This document shows, piece by piece, positions 45,808 through 53,522 of a stretch of 64,000 nt of DNA (positions are counted from its first letter, which is position 1; each line of letters starts with the position of its first letter). A program made the position numbers and the translations under genes. Below the pieces are notes generated by a model. That model was not told the origin of the DNA and made no database searches. It saw only the letters and a list, made by a program, of their open reading frames with translations. The stretch covers positions 620,001 through 684,000 of the forward strand of contig NZ_SNWM01000003.1 in assembly GCF_004362245.1 (NCBI RefSeq). The letters run 5' to 3'. This DNA is from Pedobacter duraquae (GTDB lineage Bacteria > Bacteroidota > Bacteroidia > Sphingobacteriales > Sphingobacteriaceae).

Positions 45808-46570
45808 CATAGAGTTCAGTTTCCTGATACCGGGAAGCGACGATAATTTTCGTATTGCCAGCATGCGTATTGAACATGTTTTCTACCAGTTCCGGACTGT
45901 TATTGTCTTTTGAGAGGTGTGAAAGAAGGAGGTGGCTCAATCTTTCATTCCTATGGTTGCAAAAAAGGGTTAATGCTTCGGCATTGGATAAGTGACCAGA
46001 TCCACCACTAATTCTCTTCTTCAGGAAATATGGATACCTGCCATTATTCAGCATATCTGAGTCGTAGTTGGCTTCCAGGAATGCAGCGTGACATTGTTTG
46101 AAATGCGCGGTAAGTTCTGTGCAAACGGCTCCAAGGTCTGTGAAAACTCCCACACGGGTATCACCGCAGGATACCATAAAGCTATGTGGGTCTCTGGCAT
46201 CATGAATCTTACGGAAAGCAGTAACTGATAAACTTCCGATCTCTACGGTATTATTGGTATCCCAGTTAAATACCAGGTCTTGATGAAGGTCAAATCCGCA
46301 GCCAGCATGTGTTTTGGGGCTCAGATAAACTGGCAGCTTGTATTTTCTTGCCAACACACATACCCCTTTGATGTGGTCCGAATGTTCGTGTGAGATGAAC
46401 AGTGCTTTTACCTTACCCATGGGGAGGTTGAGACGTGCCATTCTTTTCTCAATTTCCTTACAGGAGATCCCAGCATCAATCAGGACGGCTTCCTGGCTAT
46501 TACCAACGTAGTAGCAGTTGCCGTTACTTCCCGAATTTAGGGAGCTGATGTATAGTGTATTACAATCCAT
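45722..46570 (-). CDS. MBL-fold metallo-hydrolase (YycJ/WalJ-like)
   Basis: A 282-residue metallo-beta-lactamase-fold protein with the metal motif ISHEHSDHIKG (HxHxDH near 59-64), a FTDLG Asp strand, and further His residues (GGSGHLSNAEA, LSHLSKDNN). The opening LYISSLNSGSNGNCYYVG is typical of the YycJ branch, thought to act on nucleic acid. The start at 46570 is chosen because the family begins near there; it overlaps the upstream Fe-S gene by 11 nt. The 3' end overlaps a convergent gene by 86 bp. Confidence 0.87.
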   Translation of the reverse strand: MDCNTLYISSLNSGSNGNCYYVGNSQEAVLIDAGISCKEIEKRMARLNLPMGKVKALFISHEHSDHIKGVCVLARKYKLPVYLSPKTHAGCGFDLHQDLVFNWDTNNTVEIGSLSVTAFRKIHDARDPHSFMVSCGDTRVGVFTDLGAVCTELTAHFKQCHAAFLEANYDSDMLNNGRYPYFLKKRISGGSGHLSNAEALTLFCNHRNERLSHLLLSHLSKDNNSPELVENMFNTHAGNTKIIVASRYQETELYVISSDPDASAGISRRNHSGLPLQLALEV

Positions 46571-47360
46571 TTGCCCTTGCCGTGATTTCAGCAATATCCA
46601 ATACCTGGACATTTTGATCCTGGTCTTTTAATTTAACCCCGTCGCGCAGCATGGTCATACAAAAGGGACAAGATGCGGCAACAATTTGCGGCTTCAATTC
46701 AAGTGCTTCTTCAATACGCTCCATGTTGATATCTTTATTGCCTTTTTCGGGTTCCTTAAACATTTGTGCTCCACCGGCTCCACAGCATAGTCCGTTAGAT
46801 TTACAGCGTTTCATTTCTACCAGTTGTGCGTCCAGCATTTCTAAAGCTTTACGTGGCGCTTCATAGATGCCGTTTCCACGACCTAAATAGCACGGGTCAT
46901 GGTAGGTGATCTTTTTCCCTTTGAAGCTCTCTCCGCCTTCTGCTTTGAGTTTTCCGTCAGTAATTAAGTCCTGTATTAGTTGCGTATGGTGGATCACATC
47001 ATAGGTTCCACCCAATCCCGGGTATTCATTTTTTATTGTATTAAAACAGTGCGGGCATCCAGTCACGATTTTTTTGATGTTGTAGGCATTCAACACCTCA
47101 ATGTTTGTCATAGCCTGCATCTGGAAAAGAAATTCATTTCCTGCGCGTTTTGCCGGATCTCCCGTACAACTTTCTTCAGTGCCTAACACGGCATATTTGA
47201 TGCCTACATGGTGCAGGATTTTACAGATATCACGTGTGGTTTTTTGTGCACGTTCGTCATAACTTCCAGCGCAGCCTACCCAAAACAGAATTTCAGGTTC
47301 TTCTCCTCTAGCGACCATTTCTGCCATTGTTGGCACTTCAAAATTTAATTGCTCACTCAT
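46560..47360 (-). CDS. (Fe-S)-binding protein with two CCG domains
   Basis: A 266-residue cytoplasmic protein with two cysteine-rich CCG-type modules (FWVGCAGSYD...DPCYLGR and LCCGAGGAQMF...AASCPFC), as in HdrB, GlpC and LutA subunits that bind Fe-S clusters and pass electrons. The start at 47360 (MSEQLNFEVP) is preferred; an upstream reading would overlap the previous gene. It follows the membrane Fe-S gene by 28 nt and probably forms a complex with it. The electron donor is unknown. Confidence 0.85.
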   Translation of the reverse strand: MSEQLNFEVPTMAEMVARGEEPEILFWVGCAGSYDERAQKTTRDICKILHHVGIKYAVLGTEESCTGDPAKRAGNEFLFQMQAMTNIEVLNAYNIKKIVTGCPHCFNTIKNEYPGLGGTYDVIHHTQLIQDLITDGKLKAEGGESFKGKKITYHDPCYLGRGNGIYEAPRKALEMLDAQLVEMKRCKSNGLCCGAGGAQMFKEPEKGNKDINMERIEEALELKPQIVAASCPFCMTMLRDGVKLKDQDQNVQVLDIAEITARANGL

Positions 47361-47388
47361 TTTCAGTGTATATGGATTGCGATTTTGA

Positions 47389-48684
47389 TTAATTTTCTTT
47401 TGCCCAATTGAGCCTGTCGGCCGGAGCATACTTCCAAGGAGCACCATTGTTTTCGATGTTTCCGAGCATGGCATTGATACTTGCAGGCGCTTGCGACTCT
47501 TCCATCACAGCGAATCTGCGAAGTTCCACAATAATAGCCAGTGGATCGATATTTATAGGGCAAGCTTCAGTACATGCGTTGCAGCTTGTGCAAGCCCAGA
47601 TCTCTTCACGACTAATATAGGTGTCGATCAGGGATTTGCCATCATCGAATCCATTTCCTGACTTGTCAATGTTTTTTCCAACTTCTGTAAGCCTGTCGCG
47701 GGTATCCATCATGATCTTACGTGGAGAAAGCAGTTTGCCAGTCATGTTTGCCGGGCATACGGAAGTACAGCGGCCGCATTCTGTGCATGTATAAGCATTC
47801 ATCAGGTTTACCCAGCTGAGGTCGTTTACATCTTTGGCCCCAAATCTTCCTGCTTCCGCTTCTTCCGGGGTGAATGAAGGATCAAGCATTGCTTTTACCT
47901 CGTTGGTTACGCTTTTCATATTGGTGAACTCACCTTTAGGCTCCAGATTGGAAAAATAGGTGTTAGGAAAAGCAAAGAGGATATGGAAATGTTTAGAATA
48001 GGGCAGGTAGTTTAAAAAGGCCAGGATGCCGATGATATGGAACCACCAACAGCCTCTTTCTAACACAACTAACGATGTTTCTGAGTTGGGTAATAGGTTT
48101 TGAAGTAAATTACTGACAGGAAATGCTCCAGCAGTAATATAGTGTCCCACACCCATGGTTTGCAATTTGGCGTCTGCAGCATTCATCAATAGAAAGGCAG
48201 ACATGAGCAGGATTTCGGTGATCAGAATATAATTGGCGTCAGATTTTGGCCATTTCGTCATTTCTATGCCCTTAAATCTTTTCAGGTTGAGGATATTTCT
48301 GCGAATCAAGAATACGGCACAACTCAGCCATACACCTAACGCAAGAATCTCGAAAGACCCTATCAGGAAGTTGTAGAGGCTGCCAAGACCACCAAAAATG
48401 CGATGGGTACCGAAGATACCATCGATCATGATTTCCAGTACTTCAATATTGATGATTACAAAGCCAATGTAAACAATGAAATGTAGGAATGCTGGAATAG
48501 GTCTAACTACCATTTTGGTTTGACCCAAGGCAACCTTAATCATGGTAAGAAGCCTTTTTTGTGGTTGGTCGAAGCGATCGGCAGGTTTGCCAATTTTAAT
48601 ATTACGGATTACTTTTTTAACGTTTAGGCTAAAAAAAGCAATTGCAGCAATAGTAAGGGCTATAAATAGAATTTGTGATACCAT
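47389..48684 (-). CDS. Membrane (Fe-S)-binding oxidoreductase subunit
   Basis: A 431-residue protein with about five to six membrane helices in the first 240 residues (NarI/HdrE-like) and a C-terminal ferredoxin domain with two 4Fe-4S motifs, CTECGRCTSVCP and CTSCNACTEACP. It likely transfers electrons between the quinone pool and the soluble CCG-domain partner encoded downstream. Such two-gene units are common in Bacteroidota and are of uncertain physiological role. Confidence 0.85.
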   Translation of the reverse strand: MVSQILFIALTIAAIAFFSLNVKKVIRNIKIGKPADRFDQPQKRLLTMIKVALGQTKMVVRPIPAFLHFIVYIGFVIINIEVLEIMIDGIFGTHRIFGGLGSLYNFLIGSFEILALGVWLSCAVFLIRRNILNLKRFKGIEMTKWPKSDANYILITEILLMSAFLLMNAADAKLQTMGVGHYITAGAFPVSNLLQNLLPNSETSLVVLERGCWWFHIIGILAFLNYLPYSKHFHILFAFPNTYFSNLEPKGEFTNMKSVTNEVKAMLDPSFTPEEAEAGRFGAKDVNDLSWVNLMNAYTCTECGRCTSVCPANMTGKLLSPRKIMMDTRDRLTEVGKNIDKSGNGFDDGKSLIDTYISREEIWACTSCNACTEACPINIDPLAIIVELRRFAVMEESQAPASINAMLGNIENNGAPWKYAPADRLNWAKEN

Positions 48685-49016
48685 TGGTTAGATTATCTTT
48701 ATAGTATTGCTAAGTTAAAACAAATCTTACAAAAGAATTTGTTATGCATGCATATTATTTTGAATTTAGAAGGGTTTTAAATAGAAATGTCTGTAAAAAT
48801 ACAGCCTAACCAGAATATTCTGGTATGTTACGAGGTTGTGATCGATGAGCAAGCGATAAGCCACCAATAATCGAGAATGCTTGTTTAATTCTATCTTATT
48901 TATAGTTCTCAGCTAGGCTTCCAGATAATATAGAAAGGTAATTGGAAATAATGGAATCCAACACAAGTTCAACTCGAGTAATGGGGATGGCGACAGTATT
49001 CGATGCTGATGTCTTG
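48685..49016. other. Intergenic stretch without a recognised gene
   Basis: 332 bp between two minus-strand genes. It is AT-rich and I see only a small palindrome CTGTA-AAAA-TACAG at 48791-48804. No consensus -7 box and no strong terminator were found by eye. Confidence 0.5.
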
Positions 49017-50840
49017 CTAATATTCCATCCAAATAGGCGTATTCTGGAATACATTTGTTTTGCCATTTGCGCTATATGTGACCAAGATCTTATTTGTTTT
49101 GTCGAAATCGGCAAAATGTATCATGTTTCCTACAGCTGTTTCAAATAATTTAGTTCCAAATTTATCTACAATTCGGAGATAGCCGTCTGCATCTGTAAAA
49201 TAGATTATATCTTCTGCGCCGATAAAAACTGATGTAATACTTGCTGTGTTCGGGATGGTTCGGATTAGACCGCCGATTGGATTCCAAAGCCTTATTGTTT
49301 TATCTTCGCTCTCGTAACTGCCGCTTACTAATATGGATGAGTTTGAGTTAAGGTCAACACTTCCGATGTGACCATTGTGACCTGTCAATGTGGTTTCTAC
49401 TGTTGAAGCATTGAGATTCCAAATTTGAATTTTATTGTCATTTCCAGATGAGATGAGCTTTGAGTCGTTGTCATAGAATAAAAGATCACGTACATTATGA
49501 TTGTCGGTAGTCAAAGTGTATTTTACCGTCATTGATGGGAAGCTATAGACTAAGATCTTGCTGCCTCCTGTTCCACCTACTGCTAGTAGGGTACCAGTTT
49601 TATTGAAGTTAAGGCTATAAATTGCCGACATTCCCGTCGGTATGGACTTATTTAATGTAAGTGTGCTTGTGTTATAGATTTCTATGTTACCCTCTTTAGC
49701 GCCGCTGACAAGCAAAAAAGCATTATCAGAAGAAAATTTGACGCTGTAACCGCCTTCTTTATGCCCCGTAACGAGGCGATTAGTGGTGCGATTTGACCGG
49801 TTGCTTATTATAACATTTTCTGAAAAGTAGCTTGTCGTAGCTATAAGATTTCCGGATGGGGACAGTGCTACTTGTCCGTCTGCGGCATTCTCACCCATGT
49901 AAGATTCGCTGCTCACATATCTTTTATCATTGTAAAAAGTTTGCTTTGTATTAGAATAAGGGCTATAATTTTTTGCAGAATATGCTTTTATTTTAAAAGC
50001 ATATTTCTTTGTTGTTTGAAGGTTTTCGACGATGTATGAAGTGGTTTGGGGATTGACTCTGTCCAATTCCTTAAACTCTCCCCCGTTGACCGACTGCTCA
50101 ATTACATACCCTGACTCGAATTGCGAATTATCAACCCACGAAAGATTGAGCGTGGTGCCATCATTCAATGCAAAGTTTAACAGGGGTGCTTGGAAGTTTA
50201 TCTTTGCTGCTACCACGTTCGAATAATCAGTTATCGTAGACTTGCTTCTAGCCCTTATTCTGTAGCTATAGTTAGTATTAATAGCAGTAGTTTTATCTGA
50301 ATATGACTGAATATTTTTGCTGGGTTCTGCAATGGTTATGAATGGCTGACCATTAGTGCTACGTTCCAAGACGAATCCTGATTCGAGTGAGGAGTTGTCG
50401 GTCCAGGTCAATCGTACCTCAGTATCATCAACAACAGTTGCGGTTAGGCTTGGTATAGGAAGATCAAGTTTAACTGAAACTTCATCAGAAAAAGATGTTT
50501 CTGCAACCTTCCCGATAGCGCGCACACGGTAGGTGTAAAGCATGTTGGGTGCGACAGCAGAATCAAGAAAGGTAGTGTCATTCGGGCGGGTTTCTTTTAT
50601 GAGTTTGAATGCTTCAGTACCAAATTTACGTTGAATTTGAAAAGACGTCTCTACATTGCTATTGTCCTTCCAGCTAACCCTAATTATTGAGTCGGTAAAG
50701 ACAATTGCTTTAAGATTAGAAGGGGAAAAAAAGCGCGGTTCTTCCGCAGGAATTTCGTTGTCTTTTTGGCATGCATAGCAGTTGAGTATGAGGATTACTG
50801 CGCAAATGCATTTGACAAGTGTAATTTTTGTTGAGAACAT
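49017..50840 (-). CDS. Lipoprotein with three FN3 domains and a WD40-type propeller
   Basis: A 607-residue exported protein with lipobox Cys24 (LNCYAC). Three fibronectin-III-like modules (about 37-125, 128-212, 215-305) each contain a (V/L)(S/T)W.DNS..E(S/T) motif. A C-terminal seven-bladed propeller (about 315-600) has WD40-like repeats (IQIWNLNASTVETTLTGHNGHIGSVDLN). The order suggests a surface binding or adhesion protein; no enzymatic motif is seen. It is the last chromosomal gene before the prophage junction. Confidence 0.8.
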   Translation of the reverse strand: MFSTKITLVKCICAVILILNCYACQKDNEIPAEEPRFFSPSNLKAIVFTDSIIRVSWKDNSNVETSFQIQRKFGTEAFKLIKETRPNDTTFLDSAVAPNMLYTYRVRAIGKVAETSFSDEVSVKLDLPIPSLTATVVDDTEVRLTWTDNSSLESGFVLERSTNGQPFITIAEPSKNIQSYSDKTTAINTNYSYRIRARSKSTITDYSNVVAAKINFQAPLLNFALNDGTTLNLSWVDNSQFESGYVIEQSVNGGEFKELDRVNPQTTSYIVENLQTTKKYAFKIKAYSAKNYSPYSNTKQTFYNDKRYVSSESYMGENAADGQVALSPSGNLIATTSYFSENVIISNRSNRTTNRLVTGHKEGGYSVKFSSDNAFLLVSGAKEGNIEIYNTSTLTLNKSIPTGMSAIYSLNFNKTGTLLAVGGTGGSKILVYSFPSMTVKYTLTTDNHNVRDLLFYDNDSKLISSGNDNKIQIWNLNASTVETTLTGHNGHIGSVDLNSNSSILVSGSYESEDKTIRLWNPIGGLIRTIPNTASITSVFIGAEDIIYFTDADGYLRIVDKFGTKLFETAVGNMIHFADFDKTNKILVTYSANGKTNVFQNTPIWMEY

Positions 50841-51007
50841 TAATTTAGGTATTAAAAGGATTTATAACATTTTCCTAAACAGGACGTCTTAAAATTAGGT
50901 TTTTTAAAGGAAGGAACAAAATGTTTTGGAATTTGACACTTTGTGAAGGAGTCCGGGTTTCATATCGACCCACTGCCTTGGGGTCAAGATGAGTCTGTTT
51001 GAAAAAT

Positions 51008-51038
51008 AAAAAAGGGAAAACTTGATTAAGCCTTCCCT
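51008..51038 (-). terminator. Terminator downstream of the tRNA-Phe 3' remnant
   Basis: On the minus strand AGGGAA...TTCCCT, with inner CTT/AAG pairing, is followed by a T run. It lies about 10 nt after the tRNA 3' end and is probably the original tRNA-Phe terminator left by integration. Confidence 0.7.
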
Positions 51039-51046
51039 CTTTACTG

Positions 51047-51094
51047 TGGTGCGGGACGGGATCGAACCGCCGACACAAGGATTTTCAATCCTTT
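51047..51094 (-). other. Attachment site: 3' half of tRNA-Phe(GAA)
   Basis: Read on the minus strand, this has an anticodon stem AAGGA/TCCTT with loop TTGAAAA (anticodon GAA), variable GTGTC, T-arm GGCGG-TTCGATC-CCGTC and 3' acceptor strand CCGCACC plus discriminator A; CCA is not encoded. The D-arm and 5' acceptor strand (expected GGTGCGG) are missing and replaced by AT-rich phage DNA. It is therefore the core of an att site, and the intact tRNA should be at the far prophage end, outside the window. Confidence 0.88.
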
Positions 51095-51159
51095 ATAATA
51101 TATCATTAAATCAGTAGGTTAACTAAATATTGGTATGTTTTTATAAAGCTTTTATAAAG

Positions 51160-51750
51160 CTAATTTTTAATAAAGTTATTTTTCAACAAATTTGCCCAGC
51201 TCCGGCCGAACATCAAAAACACAAATAAAAGCACCAAAACAACCACAATGATAACTACAGTGTAGTCGGGCTTTCTCTCTACTATGACATCGGCCTTTTT
51301 CTGTTCTGTCTTGGCGGAGCCTTTATTTTCTGAACCTATTTTAGCGGACGATTTTTTATCGTTATCTATTTCGGTTCGTCTAGTTTTTGGAACTAGCACG
51401 TTAGCAGGCTTAATCGTGTAACTTGTTTTGAGTGTCGAATCGACTGGATTGTAGATTTGATTCAGCGTTATAAACTCATCATCGTAAATCTGGAGTCCTA
51501 ATTGCAGCGCCGCTAAATCTAACTTTGCCTTAACCGCACCTTTGCGTTCTGGCGTAGTGATCGTGGTGTCCAGGGTTTCTGTAATAACAATTTTTGAACG
51601 ATCCGAATTAAAGACGGCGCTATCTTTTTTTTCCGAATAGTTCGACTCCTCTAAAATACTTTCGCTGGTCTTGTGTTTAAACACTTTGCTAAATATGCCG
51701 CAGCTACTGAACATAGTAACCGCAGCAAAAAGTAATATTACCCTTCTCAT
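51160..51750 (-). CDS. Lipoprotein with C-terminal membrane helix, candidate unimolecular spanin
   Basis: A 196-residue protein with an N-terminal lipoprotein signal (VTMFSSC, Cys17), a charged and partly extended middle (about 25-160) and a single C-terminal membrane helix (163-180) followed by a basic tail. Outer-membrane lipid anchor plus inner-membrane helix is the u-spanin topology, which bridges the envelope and fuses the two membranes at lysis. It is last in the lysis cassette and overlaps the previous gene by 4 nt (ATGA). The role is inferred from topology and position only. Confidence 0.6.
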   Translation of the reverse strand: MRRVILLFAAVTMFSSCGIFSKVFKHKTSESILEESNYSEKKDSAVFNSDRSKIVITETLDTTITTPERKGAVKAKLDLAALQLGLQIYDDEFITLNQIYNPVDSTLKTSYTIKPANVLVPKTRRTEIDNDKKSSAKIGSENKGSAKTEQKKADVIVERKPDYTVVIIVVVLVLLFVFLMFGRSWANLLKNNFIKN

Positions 51751-51956
51751 GGATTGACAGATTTATTTAATAATCCTAAGACGGAATCAGAAGCCAGTTC
51801 CGTAGCGACTAAGTTTAAACTGTCATAAGCTTTCTTGTCTTCTTTGGACTTTACAATAAAATCGTCTCTTGAAATAGACCGCTTAGGTTCTATCGAAAAT
51901 GGAACAGCAGAGCTAAACAGCAGCATAGCCGGTAAGATTAAAAGTAGTTTTTTCAT
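51747..51956 (-). CDS. Small exported phage protein
   Basis: A 69-residue protein starting at the ATG at 51956 (MKKLLLILPAMLLFSSAVPF), with a signal peptide or N-terminal anchor followed by a charged helix (SKEDKKAYDSLNLVATELASD). Its position between a membrane protein and the spanin candidate suggests a lysis accessory function, but no family is recognised. Its stop overlaps the next start (ATGA). Confidence 0.6.
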   Translation of the reverse strand: MKKLLLILPAMLLFSSAVPFSIEPKRSISRDDFIVKSKEDKKAYDSLNLVATELASDSVLGLLNKSVNP

Positions 51957-51957
51957 G

Positions 51958-52293
51958 TTACTTGGTTTTGAAGTGGTTAATAATGATGTTAGTTGCTTTC
52001 TGGACTCCGCTGGTAGCGTTTTTAACATCTACCCTGGAGCTGTCACTTGTTAGCTTGATCGTATCGACCTGTCTTTTGATTTCGTCAATAGCGGGCGCCG
52101 TTCTTGCTTCTACCTGTTTTGTAACGGTAGCGATAATCCTGTCTCTCAGAACATCGTTTTCTATAGCCTTTTGATCGGCCTTTCGCATAAAATATACAGT
52201 TGATAAAGTCAGCAGTACCAGGCCTGTTGTTTTTACGTCTTTACTGAACCAGTTGAATAATCTGTCCGCCCAGCCTGCTTTTGTTTCTTCCAT
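51958..52293 (-). CDS. Phage membrane protein, candidate holin
   Basis: A 111-residue protein with one membrane helix (about 21-37, VKTTGLVLLTLSTVYFM) and a long C-terminal amphipathic or coiled segment. It follows the endolysin gene by 4 nt. Position and topology allow a holin or an inner-membrane spanin part; sequence does not decide. Confidence 0.5.
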   Translation of the reverse strand: MEETKAGWADRLFNWFSKDVKTTGLVLLTLSTVYFMRKADQKAIENDVLRDRIIATVTKQVEARTAPAIDEIKRQVDTIKLTSDSSRVDVKNATSGVQKATNIIINHFKTK

Positions 52294-52297
52294 TGGC

Positions 52298-52840
52298 TTA
52301 TTGCTCGTTTTTTGATAATTCCCCGGTTTCTGTTAAATAGATCTTCTTTACGGAATCCGGTTTTCCGATTTTCCAAATAGGCTCACGACAACCTATCAAT
52401 CTGGCTTTATCTATCCAGGCAAATCCCATTTTGTTAGATTGATTACCACCATAGCAGAGAAACGCATGTTCGTTTTCTCCTACGTACCAGCAAACGTGAT
52501 TTCCTCCTGGTCTGGCAAAAATTAGGATGTGGCCGTAACACTCTAAACCCTTTTCGATTTTCTTACCGAATGTTAAAAAGCTTTTAGCCGCCAGTATTGC
52601 GCCAGGTGACGGAACCGCATAACCGTCTTTCTTCAGGAAAAAACCGGGGGGTATTGCACACCAAGGAATATCGTCGTCGGTATACCATTCGATAACCCCG
52701 ATGTATTTGGCCATTGCCATTATTGTGGAATTACTGCCTTTGCCGACAATCTCGGTCATGCCGTAATATTTGAATGCTTCTACTAGGTATCTAGGCGAAC
52801 CCACCGAAAGCATCCATTTGTATTTTTCTGGAAACTCCAT
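52298..52840 (-). CDS. Endolysin-like cysteine hydrolase (TIGR02594-type)
   Basis: A 180-residue protein resembling the TIGR02594 CHAP/NlpC-like family: catalytic Cys61 in PWCAIPPGFFLKK, PSPGAILAAKSFLTFGKK, the His115 segment GGNHVCWYVG, CYGGNQSN and a C-terminal RLIGCREP block. It would cleave peptidoglycan peptides during lysis. No signal peptide, so release needs a holin. Start ATG at 52840 lies behind a GAGAGGG sequence; a GTG at 52858 is the alternative. Confidence 0.78.
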   Translation of the reverse strand: MEFPEKYKWMLSVGSPRYLVEAFKYYGMTEIVGKGSNSTIMAMAKYIGVIEWYTDDDIPWCAIPPGFFLKKDGYAVPSPGAILAAKSFLTFGKKIEKGLECYGHILIFARPGGNHVCWYVGENEHAFLCYGGNQSNKMGFAWIDKARLIGCREPIWKIGKPDSVKKIYLTETGELSKNEQ

Positions 52841-52861
52841 CTCACTAATCCCTCTCACTTA

Positions 52862-52886
52862 ATTATGTAAGCCCTTCTTACATAAT
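52862..52886. repeat. Perfect 10-bp inverted repeat upstream of the endolysin gene
   Basis: ATTATGTAAG and its exact complement are separated by 5 nt. It lies between the stop of the gene at 52919 and the endolysin start. No T run follows, so it may be a leader stem or operator rather than a terminator. Confidence 0.7.
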
Positions 52887-52908
52887 GACAATTTTAATTA
52901 TTATAATC

Positions 52909-52920
52909 GGTATATTGATT
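52909..52920 (-). promoter_or_regulatory. Phage box, copy C
   Basis: Minus-strand AATCAATATACC, followed by GATTAT, resembles boxes at 57611-57623 and 62372-62383. It overlaps the stop codon of the upstream gene and precedes the endolysin gene. A TTG lies 17 nt further on, but the -7 region matches poorly. Confidence 0.4.
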
Positions 52921-53191
52921 ATTTTGTTTCAGAAAACGAGGCTTTTATTGCGTCAAACTCCGTTTTAATATTTTCGATAAGCGCCGTATCAAGATCTGCG
53001 CCCCCGCCTAAGTTAATCGACATGCTGTCGCTAATCTTTGAAACATAAACGCTACCAGCTCCCTTAGTGGCGACTACTTTAATTTCGATGGGTTGTGTAT
53101 TGTTTTGACTCTCGTATTCGTAAGAGAGTGCCCAGCCGTTAAAGGTGTCTGTGTCGTAGTTTTTAACTACCTGTTTGTTCGTTGTCCTCAT
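52919..53191 (-). CDS. Small phage protein of unknown function
   Basis: A 90-residue soluble protein (MRTTNKQVVKNYDTDTFNGW...) starting at the ATG at 53191. It overlaps the end of the preceding gene by 29 nt. No family recognised. Its place between tail fibre and lysis genes suggests a tail-tip or assembly accessory. Confidence 0.55.
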   Translation of the reverse strand: MRTTNKQVVKNYDTDTFNGWALSYEYESQNNTQPIEIKVVATKGAGSVYVSKISDSMSINLGGGADLDTALIENIKTEFDAIKASFSETK

Positions 53192-53504
53192 TTTCTCTGT
53201 TTTCAAGTGCTTTTAATTCGATTAATTTATCAATGAAATATTGATCTATCTGCCTTTTAGCAAAAGGCTTGTAATACATGTGTTGCGACACTATGTGTGC
53301 GATCTCTGAAAGTTCCTGTTCCGACACCGTGGCCGCTTCGCCTTTGTGTAGGATTCTGGATATATCATTTACCTCAATGGTATTAGCGTTGGTAAAAATC
53401 CAGTTTCCGACTTTTGTATTTAAATCGTCTATCTGATAGACCACCTCTTCTAAGTCTTTTACTTCAATCTCCTGGAGACTGATTTGTATTTTTTGTTGAT
53501 TCAT
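53163..53504 (-). CDS. Small phage protein of unknown function
   Basis: A 113-residue acidic, helix-rich soluble protein (LEEVVYQIDDLNTKVGNWIF), 18 nt after the tail-fibre gene stop on the same strand. No signal peptide, membrane segment or known motif. Perhaps a tail-fibre assembly helper by position. Confidence 0.55.
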   Translation of the reverse strand: MNQQKIQISLQEIEVKDLEEVVYQIDDLNTKVGNWIFTNANTIEVNDISRILHKGEAATVSEQELSEIAHIVSQHMYYKPFAKRQIDQYFIDKLIELKALENRENEDNEQTGS

Positions 53505-53522
53505 GCTCTTTGTTTATTTACA

